64,000 nucleotides of DNA from Owenia fusiformis (lineage: Eukaryota; Annelida; Polychaeta; Sabellida; Oweniidae): the NCBI GenBank assembly GCA_903813345.2, contig CAIIXF020000011.1, forward strand, positions 37,072,062 through 37,136,061. Reading direction: 5' to 3'. The notes beneath the pieces were generated by a model that saw nothing but the letters and a program-made list of their open reading frames with translations, did not search any database and had not been told where the DNA came from. How positions within the stretch are numbered: the first letter of the stretch is position 1; every line of letters starts with the position of its first letter. This document shows, one piece after another, positions 60,395 to 64,000 of the stretch. The translations under genes and the position numbers were made by a program.

Positions 60395-61030
60395 GGCATT
60401 ATTGGTAAATTCAAGGAATATCTGTGGATAAAGTGTTATTGTGGTTACACTTTGAAATATATAGATTGAAAGTATTGCATCTTATACCTATATATGGTAC
60501 AAGGAATGTATGTGGGATTTTAGACTAAAGCATTCAATCTAACTGCCCTGAACATTTTGGAATTCATCAGTTTTGGAAAGAATGTCTAATCAATGCAATG
60601 AACTGTACCCGCATATCCCAGTTTACATGTTTAACCATGTTTCAATATGAGCACCAACTTTCAAATTCCACTGAGATTCCATTCCCTCATATGTAGTTCA
60701 TACAATTCTGACTTAGAACTGAGAAATGCAGAAATAAAAGTTTTTCATTACTAGAACAGAGATTTTATAGTAACAAAAAATGTCAGAATGAAGAAATTCA
60801 AATTACTTGGGAAATCAATGAATCTGGCATTTGGAATTGATGTATTTTATACAATATTACTTTAATTGAATGCTCTTACAGCACTGTAATTCATTTGTTT
60901 CTTACATCATAACAAATTCAAAGGTTGAATTTTAACCAACATGTTTATTGTGCCTTACACGTATCCATAATAGACATTCTCTACAATATCTTTGTAATGT
61001 GAGTCCATATATAAAATAAAATCAAGCTGG
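60395..61030 (+). other. RPF2: RPF2 3' UTR
   Basis: It follows the TAA stop at 60392-60394. Candidate AATAAA signals are at 60733-60738 and 61015-61020; which one is used cannot be decided here. Confidence 0.45.
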
Positions 61031-62016
61031 ATTTCTAAAAAACGATAACTGTAATGTGTTTTCATGCAACAGTACTACAGTATATACTGTATTTGGCCAT
61101 AGCTGATACAGTATTTGTACATAAGATGTCTATATACAAATAACAAGTATCTGCAACCAATAATATTGAAAACCTCATAGCATAAAAAGTATTAAAACTG
61201 ATACTAGAATACATAGTATGTATAGTATTGCCATCTATCAGATAAAGGACATTCTATAGCTGTAAAGTATGATTGTTACATTCTAATCATGTTCTGAGCA
61301 GAGTTTTGTTGTAACATTGTCAGAAATTGGGGAATATACAAAGAATATAATAAAAAATATATTAACTAATAAACATATAGGAGAACTGTACATTGATATA
61401 TTTTACAAGCATTTCCTTCTCATGAGTCTATACTATTTAAGCACCTTTCTGATAATGATATTTACATATTTTTAAATACACCAGCGACTCAAGCAATGAG
61501 ATCCACCTGAGTACACTGAAAGCTTTTGGTTTTACAAAGAATAGAAGGATACCTGATAAAGATCCTTGGACATCAGCATTTGATTAATACATTCTGGGTC
61601 TAGATCTCATTGTGAGAATCTTCTCTATCCCATTACAAAGCCACAATGGTGTCTATGCTTAAACAAGCTAAGAGTGGTGATATAAAAGCATTTTATATTG
61701 GGATATTTCGATTTTTCTTTTTATTCATAATATCTTCAGACACTATTTCCAAAATATCATTCTGCAAAATATTAAATGCAATATTTGATCATGTTCACAC
61801 CTATCCTTGCCAAATTCTCTTACAATATTCTCCAATGATGCACATTGTATTACTCATGTATTTTTCTAACAAAAAACAAAATATTCATAGCAAAATATTC
61901 TTACAACCTAATGTACAAGAGTTGGATAGATCTATAAAACTCTTAGACCTGTGATACTCATTGTCATTGCAAAGGTACCCTGGGGGTATCTATCTGAGGA
62001 TGAGTAAATTTTGATT
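61031..62016. other. Convergent intergenic region, RPF2 to MOLO1-like gene
   Basis: It is AT-rich and non-coding, probably including the 3' UTR of the minus-strand gene. The open frame at 61646-61954 has no domain or splice support. Confidence 0.45.
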
Positions 62017-63553
62017 TTAATGTTGCGTGTAAAGAAGTGCTGTTAATGTTACTGCTGCTAGAGATGTGATCATAAATGTTTGAGATTGTATGGCTTGTGC
62101 CCCACCAGCAGTCTGTTGGCCTGATCTTGGACCACCCCCACCTCCTTGTTTAGTACTGTAGTAACGTCCCAGGAACACATTCCTGCAAAGAAAATAATTT
62201 TGTTTCAGCATAATTGGTTTTTGCTATGCATATACAGGGTGTCCAAAAATATTGTACCAAGATAAAATAACTCTGTGAGTGATGAAGGAATATTCCTGAT
62301 ATTTGGTCACCTGACAGATAATTTCACAATTATAAAGATCTGAAAGTTTCATTAGTTAACCCATAATAGAGAAAAACTTGTTTTAGTACATCAACAACAA
62401 CAATCTTTCAAGAAAATGATATCCAAATCATCCACGCTTTGCATCTTGAGGTATTGGCATTATAATTTGGAAAAATGTACTGAATGAAGTTAAATGGTAT
62501 ATATTTATTTACCTGTAGCCACTTATGATATGCCTGAGACCCCTAGCAATGTCACGATTTGGTCCAAAGTAGTTACTCGCCTCCATGGTGATCTCAGTGA
62601 TCAGATTGTGGTTGAGTACTTTAAATGCTGTCCCTCCCACTGATGTGTACAACTGAAATATATTATTGATTTTTGAAACATGGTTTGTAATGAATTGCAT
62701 CCACATCATAATATAAGTCATAGATAATGAAGGTATTAACAGGCAAAATGCCACCGACTGCCATTTGTTACAGACACAGAACGCCAAATGCTGAATGCAG
62801 AACACTGTTCACAAAAAGTCGGAAACTAACAATGTGTCACCTCTTGTGGTGGTGACATAAAATAATGATAAATAAGATAAATATGAGTACAAAAGTGAAT
62901 ATATTCAAATTAGTCCTATTACTTCCAATTAGACTCTGGCAGAAATAGTTCAATAACTTATTAGTCGATAGAGCAATCCACAAGATAAATCAATGTAAAC
63001 TTACCACGTTGTCATTCAGGGAATAGAATATGACAATATCCTCCTCACATCTACCATAGTTCCAACGTCTAATTTCTAGAATACTCGCAAATAACTTGCC
63101 ATCATTCAGCCTTGTGTGCACATCATCATCTGCGCTGAAATATCAAATACTGATTTTAAGAAATCTCAAAATGCTTTTAACTCATCCATGATGTATAACA
63201 GATCTTTTACATGATGAAAAAAAAAAAAGCCTACATTATGAGTTACTATGAGTCTATGATGTATCAACAATTCAACATTGATCACCTATATGGTAAAATA
63301 GATGACCTGCGTTGTAAATGAGATGACCTACATTTCACACAAATGACCTGTATTCTGCAATAAATGACCTACATTTTACAATGGATGATCAACACCGGTA
63401 CTGTGGCTTATACTTACTCTTTGTCTGTTTCTATAGCAGGAACCAAGGCAACAGATATAGTGTATCCAAGTTTGTTCCGTATACACTCCCATTCACTACA
63501 TGGACATTTGGTACCATTACGGGTCTGACCAATCAGAACATCAAGCTGGTTAG
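62017..63553 (-). CDS. MOLO1/TPM-domain cell-surface protein (C-terminal part)
   Basis: MOLO1-like proteins are animal relatives of the TPM fold; the nematode founder is an auxiliary subunit of levamisole-sensitive acetylcholine receptors. Four exons are seen: 63553-63418, 63134-63005, 62652-62513 and 62182-62017 (stop). They encode LDVLIGQTRNGTKCPCSEWE, GYTISVALVPAI, RRWNYGRCEEDIVIFYSLND, NVLYTSVGGTAFKVL and a helix ending ARGLRHIISGYRNVFLGRYY. The CPCSEWEC and RCEEDIVIFYS blocks are diagnostic. A Gly-rich spacer (KQGGGGGPRSGQQTAGG) leads to a hydrophobic C-terminal tail (TFMITSLAAVTLTALLYTQH), so a GPI anchor or single membrane helix is likely. The signal peptide and domain start lie right of the window. 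Whether it works with receptors here is unknown. Confidence 0.8.
62236..62260. repeat. TACAGGGTGTCCAAAA terminus (mariner-like remnant)
   Basis: 'tacagggtgtccaaaaatat' resembles one end of a Tc1/mariner-type MITE. Similar single ends occur at about 22076 ('acagggtgtgccaaaat') and 56489 ('acagggtgttcaataagtat'). No partner end was found here. Confidence 0.35.
62727..62861 (+). repeat. ATGTCACCAC short repeat, copy
   Basis: It has 'ctgccatttgttacagacac', 'ccaaatgctgaatgcagaac' and the tail 'tgtcacctcttgtggtggtg'. It lies in an intron of the MOLO1-like gene. Reverse fragments are at about 29405-29475 and 32018-32100. Confidence 0.6.
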
Positions 63554-64000
63554 CTGAAAGTGTAGTTTTGAAAATAGTTATTTTGGTTCAGTCAGTATGT
63601 TTATTATTTTGATTTCAAATAGAAAATGAGATCCCTATGTTTTAAAATATTCATTTTTAATTGAAATATGCATTTTGAAGAAGTTTTTGGTTAAAAATTA
63701 AAGTCCCCGTCTAAAGTTTGAAAATATTTTTTTATCATTCATTTACTATTTGTCAGGACTTAAAAAGCGATTTTAGAGATTTTTGAACAAAAAAAAAATT
63801 TATGAAAAAAAAGTGAGCATTTCATTTCTCAAATATTCAAATTTCCCGCCATTTTTCAAAAAAAGTTGAAATTTCTTAATCATCAAATATTTCTCAATGC
63901 ATTTCAAAAAAGATTATCTTTTTCACACCAATGCAAAGATTGAACAAAAGACACACTATTTCAATAATAAAATGTCATATTTAATGGGCCACTTCAATGT

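Overview
This window is animal nuclear DNA: AT-rich, intron-rich and gene-sparse. It has GT-AG introns, tRNA-derived SINEs, many small terminal-inverted-repeat elements (MITEs), Helitron-like elements and minisatellites. The gene set (TMTC1-like, cortactin, CCDC81, RPF2 and a MOLO1/TPM-domain protein) and the repeat style suggest a bilaterian invertebrate, most likely a lophotrochozoan such as a mollusc, annelid or relative. That placement is an inference and no species can be named.

Layout. 1-6.4 kb is non-coding, with a GC-rich minisatellite and a hAT-type MITE with a clean 8-bp target duplication. 6.5-12.0 kb (minus) holds the first two coding exons of a TMTC-family ER mannosyltransferase. 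13.5-34.8 kb (plus) is a complete cortactin gene of 17 coding exons, head to head with TMTC. 38.0-54.1 kb (minus) is a complete CCDC81 gene of 14 coding exons, convergent with cortactin. 55.4-60.4 kb (plus) is ribosome production factor 2 (RPF2), head to head with CCDC81. 62.0-63.6 kb (minus) is the 3' part of a MOLO1/TPM-domain gene that runs off the right edge. The genes are not an operon. They act in actin branching (cortactin), cilia and centrosomes (CCDC81), ribosome biogenesis (RPF2), ER O-mannosylation (TMTC) and probably the cell surface (MOLO1-like).

The most notable region is the cortactin repeat block (14.3-32.4 kb). The predicted protein has about 10.5 cortactin repeats, against 6.5 in human cortactin. 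Seven successive repeats each lie on one exon of exactly 111 nt with phase 1-1 borders, so any copy can be gained or skipped without a frameshift. Several stages of expansion are visible. There is an ~0.8 kb tandem duplication of one exon, whose junction contains a ~64-bp inverted piece of another repeat exon with its splice acceptor, the signature of replication template switching. There is a second, ~1 kb (pre-insertion) duplication of another exon, in which each copy later received different transposons. There is also an 84-90 bp minisatellite whose unit is a splice acceptor plus the first half of a cortactin repeat exon. All coordinates were derived by hand from the sequence and splice sites; no alignment or database search was run.
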